In this document: piece after piece, positions 38,593 to 49,388 of the stretch
How positions within the stretch are numbered: the stretch's first letter is position 1
Layout of the letters: each line of letters begins with the position of its first letter
Assembly (NCBI GenBank): GCA_963778895.1
Contig: CAVZVZ010000005.1
Location: forward strand, 806,001-870,000
DNA length: 64,000 bases
Direction of reading: 5' to 3'
From: CAVZVZ01 sp963778895
GTDB lineage: Bacteria; Actinomycetota; Acidimicrobiia; Acidimicrobiales; Acidimicrobilacustridaceae
The notes under the pieces: generated by a model
The model's input: the letters and a program-made list of their open reading frames with translations, nothing else
Told to the model about the DNA's origin: nothing
Databases searched by the model: none
Position numbers and translations under genes: made by a program

Positions 38593-40072
38593 CCTCGCCA
38601 CTCCCTCCGTCGGGCTCGTCATCGAGCCGCCCTCGTCGTCCCCTGCTCATCTGCCGCATCACCTCACGAAGTTCGGCGATCGAGAACACGCGGAACGCTA
38701 GCGATGCGACCGCATAGCTGACAAGCCCCAGAGAAACCTGAACGGCGAGCGGCAGGTTCGCCGCGAGCAGCAGGGCCGGCACCATGGCGGCGCTGGCAGC
38801 GACAATGCGCACGATTCGCCAGGCGTCGGATCGGCCGACGACACCCGGGGACCGCAAGTGCAGCGCGCCGAGCGTGACCCACAGCTCGGTGGCGACCGTG
38901 ACGAGGGCCGCGCCGATGGCACCGTTGCCGTACCGGCTGTCGGTGATGTTGATCGCGATCACGCAGGCGATGGGGTTCCCGACCGCGGCGATGGCGGCGA
39001 CGGGGAGATAACGCTTCAACCGATCGGCCGCGACGAGCGCGATCGCGAGCACCGTGTCCATCGACACGATGGGCAACCCGACGGCGAGGATCCGGATCAG
39101 CACGATCGAGGAGTCGAACTCGCCGGCGTGGTAGACGAGCCGGATCAGGTCGTCGGCGATGAATGCCAGCCCGACCGAGGCGGGGACGGTCACGAACAGC
39201 ACGATGTCGATCGCTCGGTTGACCATGGGCGCGAACTCGTCGGTCAACGGGTTGCCGTGCTGGGAGAACGCCGGGAAGTAGGCCGCGACCACGGCCGTCG
39301 TGATGAAGATCGGGATCGCCACCCACCGCTGCGCGACCAAGTACCAACCGACCGGGTCGCTCCCCGCCAGGTTGTGGAGGATGGGCACGTCGACCGTGCC
39401 GTAGATGAGGTTGAGGAAGGTCAACGCGAGCAGCGGTATGCCACCGACGACGAGCAGGCGCCAGATCCCGAAGTCGAAGATGCGATGGCCCCGGACCATC
39501 GGCCGCACCATCAGCGCGGTCGCCACCATCGGGATGAGGATGCCCGACGTCATCACCACGGTGTAGGCGACGACACCCCAACCGAGCTCGAGCACGAGGA
39601 TCCCGAAGATCGTCTGGAAGTAGACCTGCACCACGATCCACATCGCGGGTCGCACCATGCGTTGCATGCCCCCGAGCGCTCCCGCGAAGACCTCGGTGAG
39701 GATCTGGGGCAGCATGCCCACACAGGTGATGGCGATCAACAAAAGGGTCTGCCCACGGTTGCCGAGGGCGTAGGCCAAGGCCAACGCCACGGCGGACAGC
39801 ACGACCCAGAGCACGACCTTCAGCAGCACGGCGTTCCAGACGTACGGCCCGGCCAGGTCGTAGTCGCGGGCGACGGCCCGCGACAGGTAGATCGAGGTGC
39901 CCAAGCCGGCGACCAACGTGAAGAAGCCCACGTAGCCGGTCGCGTAGCCGAAGGTGCCGAGGTCGGTGCTGCCGAGATTGTTCGGCACGAAGATCAGCGC
40001 GACGAGCGTGGCCATCCACGTCGCCACCTGCGAGACGAGCAGCCAGACGATGTTCCGGCGAATGAGGCTCAT
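38528..40072 (-). CDS. Lipid-linked oligosaccharide flippase (MOP/Wzx family)
   Basis: Intact, 514 aa, with about 12-14 membrane helices (e.g. IVWLLVSQVATWMATLVALI, LVAGLGTSIYLSRAVA, GIPLLALTFLNLIYGTVDVP). The layout is that of Wzx/MurJ-type exporters, which move undecaprenyl-linked repeat units across the membrane. The C-terminal ~35 residues are charged and disordered. The ATG at 40072 is used. The 3' end overlaps the next glycosyltransferase. It would work with the sugar transferase at 27074 and the polymerase at 30775. Confidence 0.88.
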   Translation of the reverse strand: MSLIRRNIVWLLVSQVATWMATLVALIFVPNNLGSTDLGTFGYATGYVGFFTLVAGLGTSIYLSRAVARDYDLAGPYVWNAVLLKVVLWVVLSAVALALAYALGNRGQTLLLIAITCVGMLPQILTEVFAGALGGMQRMVRPAMWIVVQVYFQTIFGILVLELGWGVVAYTVVMTSGILIPMVATALMVRPMVRGHRIFDFGIWRLLVVGGIPLLALTFLNLIYGTVDVPILHNLAGSDPVGWYLVAQRWVAIPIFITTAVVAAYFPAFSQHGNPLTDEFAPMVNRAIDIVLFVTVPASVGLAFIADDLIRLVYHAGEFDSSIVLIRILAVGLPIVSMDTVLAIALVAADRLKRYLPVAAIAAVGNPIACVIAINITDSRYGNGAIGAALVTVATELWVTLGALHLRSPGVVGRSDAWRIVRIVAASAAMVPALLLAANLPLAVQVSLGLVSYAVASLAFRVFSIAELREVMRQMSRGRRGRLDDEPDGGSGEDATGVGPPSTPRVGGDLHPQP

Positions 40073-40318
40073 CCGCCGCGCCCCACGAGTTCGATCCGCA
40101 CCACGGAGAGGGTACAAATGATCTGCGTCAGTGACGTTACGGGCGACGGGAACGGAATCGGGAGTGTCCACCGCGAGAAGGCGGGGTGCGGACAGTCGGT
40201 AGTATGCGGGATGAGCGTGTTTTGGACGCGGGGCGGCGGGTTCACGTTCGCAAAGCACGAGCGCGGCGAGCTGCCCCCTTCGACCGACAGCGGCGTGAGC
40301 TGACGGGCCTTGGTGCTG

Positions 40319-41644
40319 ATGAAACCCAGAACGACCTCTTCCTCACCCGCCGATTCAGCCGACGATCGGATCCGCGTGTTGTTCGTCAACACGAAACAGC
40401 GACCACCGCTCGGTGCCGACACATGGGTCCACTTGGAGATCATGCGTGAGCTCGACCGGTCGCGCGTCGAAGTCCATGCCGCCTGCGTGACCGGACCGGC
40501 CAACCGGCCGACGCCCACCTATCGGCGGCTGAGGGAGATCCCCGACGTCACGATCGTGAAGACCAACCTCGGCCGCGAGATCGCCGGTGGCACGCTGGCG
40601 TCGAAGCTGCGCGCCGTACTCAGTCTGATCCCGGCGGCGTGGAACGTGTTGCGGCTCGCCTGGTACATCCGCCGCCACGGGATCGAGTTGATCCACACCG
40701 CCGACCGACCGCGCGACGCGGCGGTCTGTGTCTTTCTCAGCCGCATCACCTCGGCGGTGTGCATCGTGCACGTCCACGTCGGCTTCAACCCCGACTGGAT
40801 GCGCGAGAGCCTGCAGCGCTCGATACGCCGGGCCGACGCGCTCATCGCGATCTCCGACTTCGTGGCCGACACGCTTCGCGATGGCGGCTGCGACCCGTCG
40901 TCGATCCATGTCGTGCTGAACGGCATCGAGCTGGCGCGCTGGACGCCCAGGCAGGGCCGCGACCTCATGCGCAAGGAGTTGGCGATCGATGACGCGACGC
41001 CGGTCGTCATCACCGTGTGCCGCCTGTTCCGGTCGAAGGGCGTCAGCGAGGTGGTGCAGGCGATGCACGACGTGCGCGAAGCGGTTCCTTCCGCGGTGCT
41101 CCTCGTGGTCGGCGAGGAGATGGAATGGGGCTACCTCGACGAGCTGCGGGGCATGGCGCATGACCTCCAAATCGACGACCGGGTGCACTTCCTCGGCCGC
41201 CGCGACGACGTGCCTGCGCTGATGGCAGCGGCCGACGTGTTCGCGATGCCCTCCGAGTACGAACCGTTCGGTCTGGTCTACGCCGAGGCGATGGCGATGG
41301 AGCTGCCGGTGGTCGCGCTCGACAACGGCGGCACGGTCGAAGTCGTCGAGCACGAGGCCGACGGTCTGTTGTCGCCACCCGGTGACCGCGACGCGCTCGC
41401 CGACAACCTTCGAGCCCTGTTGCTCGACCCAGGGCGCCGGGCCGCTTACGGCGCGCACGGCCGCCGGCGCGTCGAGCAGTGCTTCACCACACAACGGATG
41501 GCGGCCAACACGGCCGCCGTCTACGAGCTCCTCGCGCGCGACCGGCCGGACGACGTCGGGGGTCGCTCTGGTACCCTCGACCCCGGAGTCGACCGCGGCG
41601 AGAGTCCCAAGAGGAACGGGCATGCAGGACACCTTGGGCGTTGA
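40319..41644 (+). CDS. Glycosyltransferase family 4
   Basis: Intact GT-B enzyme. Visible are IRVLFVNTKQRPPLGADTWV, IELIHTADRPRDAAV, SVLGDxx-free donor-site phrases such as ITVCRLFRSKGVSEVVQAM, VHFLGRRDDVPALMAAADV and the GT4 signature FAMPSEYEPFGLVYAEAMAM. The start is ATG 40319 (TTG 40310 and GTG 40313 are in frame and less likely). The last ~20 codons overlap the next gene's start by 23 nt and look unlike a normal GT4 end, so the stop may have been altered by a base error. Confidence 0.86.
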   Translation: MKPRTTSSSPADSADDRIRVLFVNTKQRPPLGADTWVHLEIMRELDRSRVEVHAACVTGPANRPTPTYRRLREIPDVTIVKTNLGREIAGGTLASKLRAVLSLIPAAWNVLRLAWYIRRHGIELIHTADRPRDAAVCVFLSRITSAVCIVHVHVGFNPDWMRESLQRSIRRADALIAISDFVADTLRDGGCDPSSIHVVLNGIELARWTPRQGRDLMRKELAIDDATPVVITVCRLFRSKGVSEVVQAMHDVREAVPSAVLLVVGEEMEWGYLDELRGMAHDLQIDDRVHFLGRRDDVPALMAAADVFAMPSEYEPFGLVYAEAMAMELPVVALDNGGTVEVVEHEADGLLSPPGDRDALADNLRALLLDPGRRAAYGAHGRRRVEQCFTTQRMAANTAAVYELLARDRPDDVGGRSGTLDPGVDRGESPKRNGHAGHLGR

Positions 41645-42423
41645 TGCCGAGCAGTTCGCGAAGGCAATGGACCGTGACGGCTACATCGTCATCCCCGCGG
41701 TCGTCTCGAAGGACACGCTGAGCGCGTTCGCCGACGACCTGCTCGGCGAGTTCGACCGCCTCGTCGCGGAGGGGTTGCCGTTCGAGGGCGGTGGCCTGAT
41801 GAGCGGGCACCTCAACTGCTTTCCCGGCGAACGGTCCCGTGTCATCTACGACGAGTTGTGCGAGCGAGGAATCATCGATCTCGTGCGCTCGTACCGACCT
41901 GACATCGCAGATGCCGTGCGACCCACGTTGAACTTCAACCTGCCGGGCAGCGTCGCGCAGCACTACCACATGGACGACGCGTTCCTGAAGGAGTTCCTCA
42001 TCTGCAACGTCGCTGTCGTCGACACCGACCTCACCAACGGCGCCATGGACGTGCTGCCGGGGACCAACCGCGAGTTCATCAAGTTCTGGCGGTACGCGCT
42101 CGAGCGCAAGTACCGGCTCACCACCCGGGTGCCGTTGCAAACGCGGTGACGTCGTCGTGCGGAAGTCGACGCTGTGGCACCGCGGGATGCCCAACCACGG
42201 CTCGAGACCGCGCCCGATGATGGCCATCACCTTCGGCGAAGTCGACCCCACCACTGATCCCTTCGCCACGAACGGCGGCGAGATCGAGTTCTATCCCAAC
42301 TGGTTCAGCACGAGCCGGCTCGGTCGGCTTCGCGAGAAGACTTTCGTCCGCGCTCCGATCACCTATTCGACCTACCGGTTCGTCACGTCGCTCTACAGCA
42401 ACAAGGGTTACGAGAGCTTCTGA
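41622..42423 (+). CDS. PhyH-family Fe(II)/2-oxoglutarate dioxygenase (one frameshift)
   Basis: The ATG at 41622 follows AAGAGG at good spacing. The N-terminal phrase DRDGYIVIPAVVSKDTL is typical of phytanoyl-CoA dioxygenase relatives. The facial triad is visible as H-x-D in QHYHMDDAF and a distal His in STLWHRGMPNHG. One extra A near 42130 breaks the frame between TTRVPLQ and RGDVVVRKS. Hydroxylation of a sugar or lipid is inferred from position. It is convergent with the GMC oxidoreductase gene. Confidence 0.82.
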
Positions 42424-42451
42424 TCGACGTCGGTCAGCCCAGGGTCGTCGG

Positions 42452-43940
42452 TCAGCAGAGGCGATCGGTGCGCAGGTCATCGGCCAACCGGTCGGCGGCG
42501 CGTGCCGCCAAGGCCATCGCCGTGAGCGTCGGATTCTTCTCGGGACCGGTCGGGAAGCAGCTGGGGTCGACCACCGCCACGTTCGGCACGTCGTACATTC
42601 GGTTCCAGCGGTCGAGCACGCCGAACTGAGGATTGGCGTGCATCCGCACCGAACCCGCGTAATGCACCGACGATCCGGGTGTCAGCGGGTGGAACGGTCC
42701 TGGCACGTCGACGCCGAGCCCGGCGGACGCCATCACCTCTCGAACCCGCTCGCGTGCCGCCGACCATGTTCTTCACGGTCGGGTCGTCGTAACGGAGGTG
42801 GATGGCCGGCCGTGACCCTTCCCACTCGCCGAGCACGACGCCGGCGTCGGGGGTGGGCACCATCGTGCCGAGCACCTGTACGCCGAACATCGTCGAGCGT
42901 CCTCCGTAGAAGGTCCGCAGTCGATCGTGCAAGGAGTCCGTCATCCCGACCGTGAGCGACGAGGCCATCAACGGCTCGCTGTCCGCGTGATCGGCGCGGG
43001 CGACGTACACCGGGTGAGCGAGCGCGGTCATCGGCGTGCGCACCTCGATCGGCCACCATTCGCGGGGATGATCATGTAGGTAGCAGCCGACGAGTCCGGC
43101 CGAGTTGCCGAGGCCGCTCGGGAAGTCGTCCGAGGTCGAACGCAACACGATGACCGTGGAGTCGATCGCGCCCGCGGCGAGGACCACCGCCCGTGCCCGA
43201 ACGTGCTGTCGATCACCGGTTCGGCGATCGACGTACTCGACCGAGGTCACTCGGCCCGCCGAGGAAGACCAGACGAGTCGCGTCACGTAGGCGCCCGTGA
43301 CCAGTCGGAACGCGTTGGCCGCTCGCTCGAGCGGCAGCACCATGCAGTGATAGCTGGAGAACTCGGTCCCGCGTCGGACGAGCATCGACGGCCGGCCTCG
43401 GGCCATGGGAGTGGCGCCGACCCCGTGACCGTGCTCTTGCGCGGCCCCCGCGACCTTCCGCCAGTCCGCGGGCAGTTGGTGCTCGTAGCGGGCCCGCCCC
43501 GGCGGCACGCCGAGGATCGGGTCGCCGGCTGTCAGACCCATCTGGGGTTCGAGCATCTCGTAGTAGGGAGCGAGCTCCTCGTAGCTCACAGGCCACTCGA
43601 AGCGTTCGTCGATCCTCGCGCCGTCGACGAAGTCTTCAGGGGCGTACCGCGGGACAGCGGACGTCCAGTAGTTGGACAGACCGCCGAGCGACAGACTCGA
43701 GATCCAGACGACGTCCTCGTCGGATGTGGAGTCGTGGCGGTGTTCGTAGTACTCAGCCTGACCCTTGCTGCGCCACACCGTGCGCCCCGCGACACGTGCC
43801 AACAGTCCCGGCGGCGCGTTCAGACCGGCGTCGAGCATCACGACCCGCACACCGTTCTCGACCAGCCGGAGTGCGGCCGCCGCGCCGCACGGCCCGGAAC
43901 CGACGACGATGACCTGGTCCTCTTCCACCGGAGCCGTCAC
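42452..43940 (-). CDS. GMC-family FAD oxidoreductase (one frameshift)
   Basis: N-terminal FAD motif VIVVGSGPCGAAAALRL, then SSLSLGGLSNYWTSAVPRY, FEWPVSYEELAPYYEMLE, RARAVVLAAGAIDSTVIVL and, after a shift near 42755, the C-terminal catalytic block HYAGSVRMHANPQFGVLD with NPTLTAMALAARAADRLAD. GMC enzymes oxidise alcohols, including sugars. The GTG at 43940 overlaps the aldo/keto reductase stop by 4 nt (GTGA). With the reductase it could epimerise or modify a sugar by oxidation and reduction. Confidence 0.86.
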
Positions 43941-44896
43941 GCGTTCTCCACCGTCGGCGCGGTGAGCTCGGCCAAGGCATCCAACACGTCGCTCGTCAAC
44001 GGTGGAGCGGCCAGCGATTCGAGGTTTCGCCGCAGGTGCTCGGGCGACGTGCTTCCCACGAGCACGGTCGAGACGTCGGCCGCACGCGCCCGAACGAAGC
44101 CGAACGCCAACTGGTAGGCGTCGAGCCCGCACTCGGCCGCGTAGCGCCGGATGGCTTCGACCTGCGCCAGCTTGGGGTGGTCGGCGATGGCGCCCGGATC
44201 GCGGTCGGCGAGACCGAACAACCCACCGCCGAGCACACCTCGTGCCCACACCTCACAGCCGTGGCGGCGCGCCAGCGGCAGTGTCGTCGCCGCGGCCTCG
44301 GGATCGAGCACGCCGAACGGCACCTGAACCAGGCGGATGCCGCTGACGCCCACCCATGCGTCGGCGGCGGCAACCGAGTCGGCGCCCACACCGAAGCGCA
44401 CGACGTCACCCGCGACCACCAAGTCGGCGAGCTGGTCGATCAGCTCTGGGAGCACGGCGTCGGGGCCGTGCAGCTGGTAGACGTCGATCCGATCGGTGCC
44501 AAGGCGACGCAGGCTCGCGTGGATGGCGTCGCGGAGGTACCTCGGCGAGAAGTCCTGTTGCGCGTACGAACGCGAAGCGGGTGCGGATCCACCCGTCGCG
44601 GGCTGGCGGGAACGGGCCCGTTCCCGCAGAGCCTTCGCTCGACGACGGGCCCACTGCTCGACGGGCCGACGATCGCGGAACACGAACCCGCCCTTCGTGG
44701 CGATCGTGACCTCGTCGCGGCGACGTCGCACGGCTCGTCCGAGCACGTGCTCGCTCGCCCCGCCTCCGTAGACATCCGCGGTGTCGAACACGGTGATGCC
44801 GAGGTCGATGGCCGCGTGGACCAACCGGACGTCGTCGGCGACCCGCCGGTCGGCGCCGCCGCCCAGACCCACGCAGCCGAGCCCGAGCTGGGTCAC
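43937..44896 (-). CDS. Aldo/keto reductase
   Basis: Intact TIM-barrel NADPH reductase, 319 aa. The catalytic Asp and Tyr are in TVFDTADVYGGGASEHVLG, the Lys in VTIATKGGF and the His in DVYQLHGPDAVLPELI; the C-terminal cofactor region is VLVGSTSPEHLRRNL. Both ends overlap neighbours by 4 nt: GTG with the upstream glycosyltransferase stop, and TGA with the GMC gene start. That places it in one coupled set 46819-42452. The sugar substrate is unknown. Confidence 0.9.
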   Translation of the reverse strand: MTQLGLGCVGLGGGADRRVADDVRLVHAAIDLGITVFDTADVYGGGASEHVLGRAVRRRRDEVTIATKGGFVFRDRRPVEQWARRRAKALRERARSRQPATGGSAPASRSYAQQDFSPRYLRDAIHASLRRLGTDRIDVYQLHGPDAVLPELIDQLADLVVAGDVVRFGVGADSVAAADAWVGVSGIRLVQVPFGVLDPEAAATTLPLARRHGCEVWARGVLGGGLFGLADRDPGAIADHPKLAQVEAIRRYAAECGLDAYQLAFGFVRARAADVSTVLVGSTSPEHLRRNLESLAAPPLTSDVLDALAELTAPTVENA

Positions 44897-46076
44897 CGTG
44901 CACCTCCGCCCGCTCGACCCGAGCGCACACGTCGGGCACCGAGCGGAATGGCCACGGCCGCGTATCGGAGCACGATGTCAGTGCCCCGCGCCGCATCGCG
45001 CGCGGCCGATCCGAGATGGCCGCCTCGCACGTCGGACCACGCTCGACCGAAGGCAGCGCGACCCGTCGCAAGATATGCAGTGCGCGCGAGCTGCTTCTGC
45101 TCGGGCGTGTTCTGCGGTGCGGCGTAGGCCTTGGCGCGCACGCGGTAGTAGGCCTTGCGCCACCGCGACCGGACAGATTGCGCCTCCGGGTGGCGCCGCC
45201 ACTCGAGCACGAGCCGATCAACGAAGCCGATCGGCCCATACCGGCTGATGCGAATCGCCATGTCCCAGTCGTCGGCCGGAACCATGTCGGGATCGAACGA
45301 GCCTGCACGCTCCATCACCTCGCGTCGGACAAGGTGGAGCCCGGGGGTGGTGGTGTAGTTGTGGAACATGAGTCCGGCGAAGGTGGTGGGCTCGTGCGGC
45401 TCGATCGGCACGAGGTCGCGGCCGCGGTATTCGAACCGCTCGCGCATGCGCTCCTCCATGTCGTCGCCCGGTACCAAGCGGTCCTCCGCGTCGATGCAAC
45501 GAGCGAGCCCGTACACCGATGCGAGGTCCGGCTGGTCCTCGAGCATCGCGATCATGACTTCCAATGTGTCGGGGAACCAGCGATCGTCGTGATCGAGAAA
45601 CGTCACGAAGTCGGATCGCCCGTCGGTCTCGAGAAAACCCCGGTTGCGGGCCGCGGCAACACCGCCGTTGGATGCGCGCACGACCCGGATCCTGGGGTCG
45701 TCAGGTGCGAACGCTTCGGCGACGTCCGCCGTCGCGTCGGTCGACCCGTCATCGAAGACGACCAACTCCCAGTCGGTCATGGTCTGGGCGAGCACGCTGT
45801 CGAGCGTACGACCCAGGAAGGGCGCGCAGTTGTAGGCCGGGATGACGATCGAGACCCGCGGCCGCCCATTCGCTCGTGCTGCGGCCACGGTCAACGAACG
45901 TCGGGCAAAGGCATCTCGTCGCCAACGAAGGCGCAACGCCGACTCCGCCCCATTGCTCGCAACGACCGCTCCCATCGCTTCGTCGGCACTCTCGCGCTTT
46001 GAGAGGGTATCTCAGCACCTGCGGAGACCGCGCCGGAGAACAACCGCTCGACGGTCGTCAATCGTGGGCTCGTCAT
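44893..46076 (-). CDS. Glycosyltransferase family 2 (one frameshift near the N-terminus)
   Basis: GT-A core: RVSIVIPAYNCAPFLGRTLD, VVFDDGSTDATADVAEAF, NGGVAAARNRGFLETDG, the Asp-rich TFLDHDDRWFPDTLE and VPADDWDMAIRISRYG. The apparent frame begins at 45975, but an ATG at 46076 (MTSPRLTTVERLFSGAVSA) overlaps the upstream stop as ATGA and joins the core after a shift near 46000, so that start is used. It is coupled to the next gene by GTGA. Confidence 0.84.
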
Positions 46077-46819
46077 CCGGGGCGAAGCTTCGATCGCACC
46101 AGCATCTTGAGCTTCCCGGAGCGCGTGTAGTCCACGGCTTCTTCGCCGCGCGCGACCGCCTTGCCGACGGGGCCTCCGGTCACGTACTTGCGGACGCGTC
46201 GGAGCGCAGCGAGCTTCTCGGGCACCGAGCCGGAGAAGTTCGCGTGGTGCAGGACGATGGCGCCGCGGGGTGGGAACCCTTGTGAGCGGGCGTAGTAGTC
46301 GAAGGGCAAGAAGCCCCACCGACGGCCCAGTTCCTCCGAGGTCAGGAGTTGGTTGATTGCGGTCTGGTCGTTCTTGACGTCCGACTCCGCACACAGGTCG
46401 GCAGCCCGTTGGAGAAGGTCGCGCACCCAAGGGGTGGCGCGCGCGACGTAGAAGCCGGTGTTCACCTCTATCGACGTGGGCGAACGCGACTCCTTCTGGA
46501 ACAGCACATCGGTGCCCGACGCCTCCAGGGTTCGCCGCATGGCGTCGACCGAGAACTGAGGGAAGAACTGGATGTCGACGTCGGACAGCGCGAACACCGT
46601 GTCGGGTGGATGCGCGTCGATGTAGTCGACGGCCCAGTGGAGCTTGGCGGTCACGCCCGTCTGCCACGCCTTGGACTCGAACGTGCCGTCGCCGGCGACG
46701 TCGAGTTTCCGCTCCAGTACGTCGACGCCCGCCCCCGGAGGCAACGTCGGCCAGAAGTACTCGTCCGCCAGCTTCCGATGGGACTCGGTCGTGACGATCA
46801 AGACGTCCATCGAGTCCAT
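46073..46819 (-). CDS. Nucleotide-diphospho-sugar transferase (PF03407-like)
   Basis: Intact. Soluble GT-A-like protein with VDVLIVTTESHRKLADEYF, KAWQTGVTAKLHWAVDYI, the metal-binding D-x-D in FALSDVDIQFFPQF, VNTGFYVARATPWV, NDQTAINQLL and a late His in IVLHHANFSGS. This matches bacterial relatives of the eukaryotic Nucleotid_trans (GT77-like) fold. The ATG at 46819 is chosen because AGGGA lies 6 nt upstream. It is first in the coupled set with GT2, aldo/keto reductase and GMC oxidoreductase. Confidence 0.75.
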   Translation of the reverse strand: MDSMDVLIVTTESHRKLADEYFWPTLPPGAGVDVLERKLDVAGDGTFESKAWQTGVTAKLHWAVDYIDAHPPDTVFALSDVDIQFFPQFSVDAMRRTLEASGTDVLFQKESRSPTSIEVNTGFYVARATPWVRDLLQRAADLCAESDVKNDQTAINQLLTSEELGRRWGFLPFDYYARSQGFPPRGAIVLHHANFSGSVPEKLAALRRVRKYVTGGPVGKAVARGEEAVDYTRSGKLKMLVRSKLRPG

Positions 46820-46993
46820 TCGCAGTCCCTCTCGACGACGCACCGGGGCCTGTTGCCGTCCGCTCCAACGCGTTCCCGGATAGGACTCAGTCCCGCGGGG
46901 TTGGTCCAGCTCGCAGGAAGCAACATCCGGCGAGCATAGGGCGCGTGGTGGTCATTCGTCCGAGGCGTGGTGCCGCGAAGTGCGCAGACATGG

Positions 46994-46999
46994 GATACT
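46994..46999 (+). promoter_or_regulatory. -10 box GATACT, leaderless start for the BNR-like lipoprotein
   Basis: GATACT, preceded by TGG, ends 8 nt before the GTG at 47008. It overlaps the in-frame ATG at 46990. Confidence 0.4.
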
Positions 47000-47007
47000 T
47001 CGACGCT

Positions 47008-48173
47008 GTGTCTGCCTGCTCCCGCCCGGCGAGTGCCCGCCGACGATCGGTCCGCCCCCGACACGGGATCCTGTTGGCGGTGACGCTCGTCGCGCTTCTG
47101 TTGGTGGGCTCGTGCGGTAAGAGCGACGGCCCTTCGATCGTGTTCGACAGCCCCACGACAACAACATCGATAGCGACCGCAGCGTCGGCGCCCGCTGCCC
47201 CGGCTGGCCGGTGGGTCGACGCCACGGCCAACCTCGCGGGGATGCCGTCGGAGTGCGGCAACATGAGCTATCTCGCGGCGCGCCCGGATAGCGACCAGAT
47301 CATCGCCGGCGTGGCACAGCAAGGCCTGTGGGAGAACTCCGCCGGGAGCGATCAGTGGACGAAGCTCGGCGAAGCCGGTCCGGCGCAGATCACGAACCGG
47401 ACCGCGACCATCGTCTTCGACCCCGCCGCTCCCGATCGCTACTGGGAGAGCGGGAGCTACGCGGGACCGGGTGCCGTCAGCACCACCGACGGCGGTCAGT
47501 CCTTCGAGGCGCTCGGCGATCTCATGCACCTCGGCGGGATCAGCGTGGACCTGTCGGATCCGAACCGTCAGACGCTGGTCGCCGGTTCGCACGAGCGCAC
47601 CGATCTGTACCGCTCGACCGATGGGGGCGCAACGTGGACGAACGTCGGACCGAACCTCCCGACGTCGATCGGGTTCGCAGGCCAGCCCCTCGTACTCGAC
47701 GCCGAGACGTCATCTCCTGGGCACCTCGACCTACACATCCGATCCCACAGGGATATTCCGAACGACGGACGGCGGCGCGACTTGGCGTCGGGTCGCGACG
47801 GGCGGCGTGGCCGGCCCTCCCCTCGTGGCCCGAGACGGGATCTTCTGGCCGCTCGCAGAACGGCGGGGTCGTTCAGAGCATCGATCGCGGCGCGACATGG
47901 AAGCAGGTGACACCACCCGGGACGGTGGCCTCGTACAACCTCGTCGAGTTGGCCGACGGCCGCATCGCCACGATGGGCAAGACGCAACTGCTCGTGTCGG
48001 CCACCGACGGTCGTACGTGGCGGCCGCTGGGTCCGCCGATCCCGACGGACGGTGCGTTCGGACTGACCTATTCCGCGGCTCGCAACGCCGTCTACGCGTG
48101 GAAATGGGACTGCGGCGACGTGGTTCCCGCCGGATCGGTGCAGCGCCTCGACCTCGGATCGCCGGCGAACTGA
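47008..48173 (+). CDS. BNR/sortilin-like beta-propeller lipoprotein (two frameshifts)
   Basis: A signal peptide with lipobox (LVALLLVGSCGKS) and a Thr-rich spacer precede a propeller of BNR/Asp-box-like blades: STTDGGQSFEALGD, RSTDGGATWTNVGP, RTTDGGATWRRVA, QSIDRGATWKQV and SATDGRTWRPLG. Such folds occur in sialidases, YCF48-like assembly factors and VPS10-type proteins; the role is unclear here. Shifts lie near 47710 and 47860. The GTG at 47008 is chosen from the -10 spacing. It faces the glycosyltransferase at 48190. Confidence 0.75.
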
Positions 48174-48189
48174 CCTGAGCACGCCGCGG

Positions 48190-49159
48190 TCAGCCGGCTT
48201 CGTTCGCGAACACCCGCCGGCGTCGGTCGACCCGAGTGATCACCGCCCGGGCCAGTCCTCGCCATTCGTAGGACAACTGACCGAGGCCGGTGAGGTGGCG
48301 GTGTCGGAGGCTGCGGGCCACGACTCGCAGCTCCTCCGCGGTGATCCGCGCCGCGATGACCGCCATGCGGGCGTCGCCCATCCGGAGGTGCTTGCCGATC
48401 ACCGCGCCCTCCCCGTAGGCGTATCGACGCTTGAGCATCTGCCCGGTGCCGTCCGCGTAGGACCGCTCGCCCCAGTGCGTCGCCGTGAGCTCGGGCGCGA
48501 ACGCGACAGCGTGGCCAGTGGTCAACGCGCGGTAATAGACATCGAACTCCTCGCAGGCGTGGAAGCGGCTGCCGGGGCCGAGCCGCTCGTCGTAGCCGCC
48601 GATGGCTTCGAACACGGATCGCCGAGCCGCCATGTTGGCGCCGGCGCCGCCTCGGACGTAGCCCGACCGTGGGGCACGGACGATGTGGAACGCCCCGAGC
48701 TCGACCTGAGGCACGAACGTCTCGCGGGTCGTGAGGGATCGGGCGTAGGTTCCCGAAGGCCAGCGCGATGTCGGTGTGCCGGGCGAACAGCTCCTCGACC
48801 CGACCGAGCCACTCGGCGGGGACCGTGCAGTCGTCGTCCGTGAACGCCAGGAGATCGGCGCGCGCGGCGGCCACCCCGACGTTCAAACCGGCCGATTTCC
48901 CTCGCGTGCCCGTCGGGACGTGGACGACGCGGTCGTCCATCGCCATCGGTGCGGAGAGGTCGCTCTGATCCGCGACGATCACCTCGAACGAGTCGTGCTC
49001 GCACGCCAGCACGCTCGCCAGGCACCGGCCGAGCTCCTCGGGCCGGTCGCGGGTGGCGATGACCACGGACATCCGGGGCCGGTCGGGCGACGTCACGGCG
49101 TCAACTGCAGGCGCCGCGGAGGCGGCAGCGAAGTAGTGGCGGGCGTGGTTCCAGAACAC
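48190..49159 (-). CDS. Glycosyltransferase family 2 (one frameshift)
   Basis: GT-A core: RMSVVIATRDRPEELGRCLA, VIVADQSDLSAP, GKSAGLNVGVAAARADLLA, FTDDDCTVPAEWLG and, after a shift near 48730, GGAGANMAARRSVFEAIGGY and ACEEFDVYYRAL. The C-terminal helices are basic. The start is uncertain: GTG 49159 gives an N-terminal extension (MFWNHARHYFAAAS), and the 229 bp between here and the SDR gene hold no other clear gene, so part of the N-terminus may be hidden by a further shift. Confidence 0.82.
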
Positions 49160-49388
49160 ATCAGGACGGTGACGGCCCTTCTCTCACGACGTCCTCCTCC
49201 ACTCGGGGCGTGGACGCAGCGACGAGCACCATCCTTGCCCGTCCGCCGCGGGGTCGCCATCGGGTCAGCGGGTGGTGGGGAAACACGGGCTCCGACGCGG
49301 TGTTCGCCCAAGTCACCGGGCTGATCGGGCCGCACCGAGAACCGATCGCCGGACGATCAGCGGGCAGTCGAGGCGGTCTCGCCGACGG

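Noticed and set aside
38858..40303. 481-codon plus-strand frame rich in His, Asp and Arg
   Set aside because: Antisense to the flippase gene. The charged, low-complexity residues are the mirror of its membrane helices.
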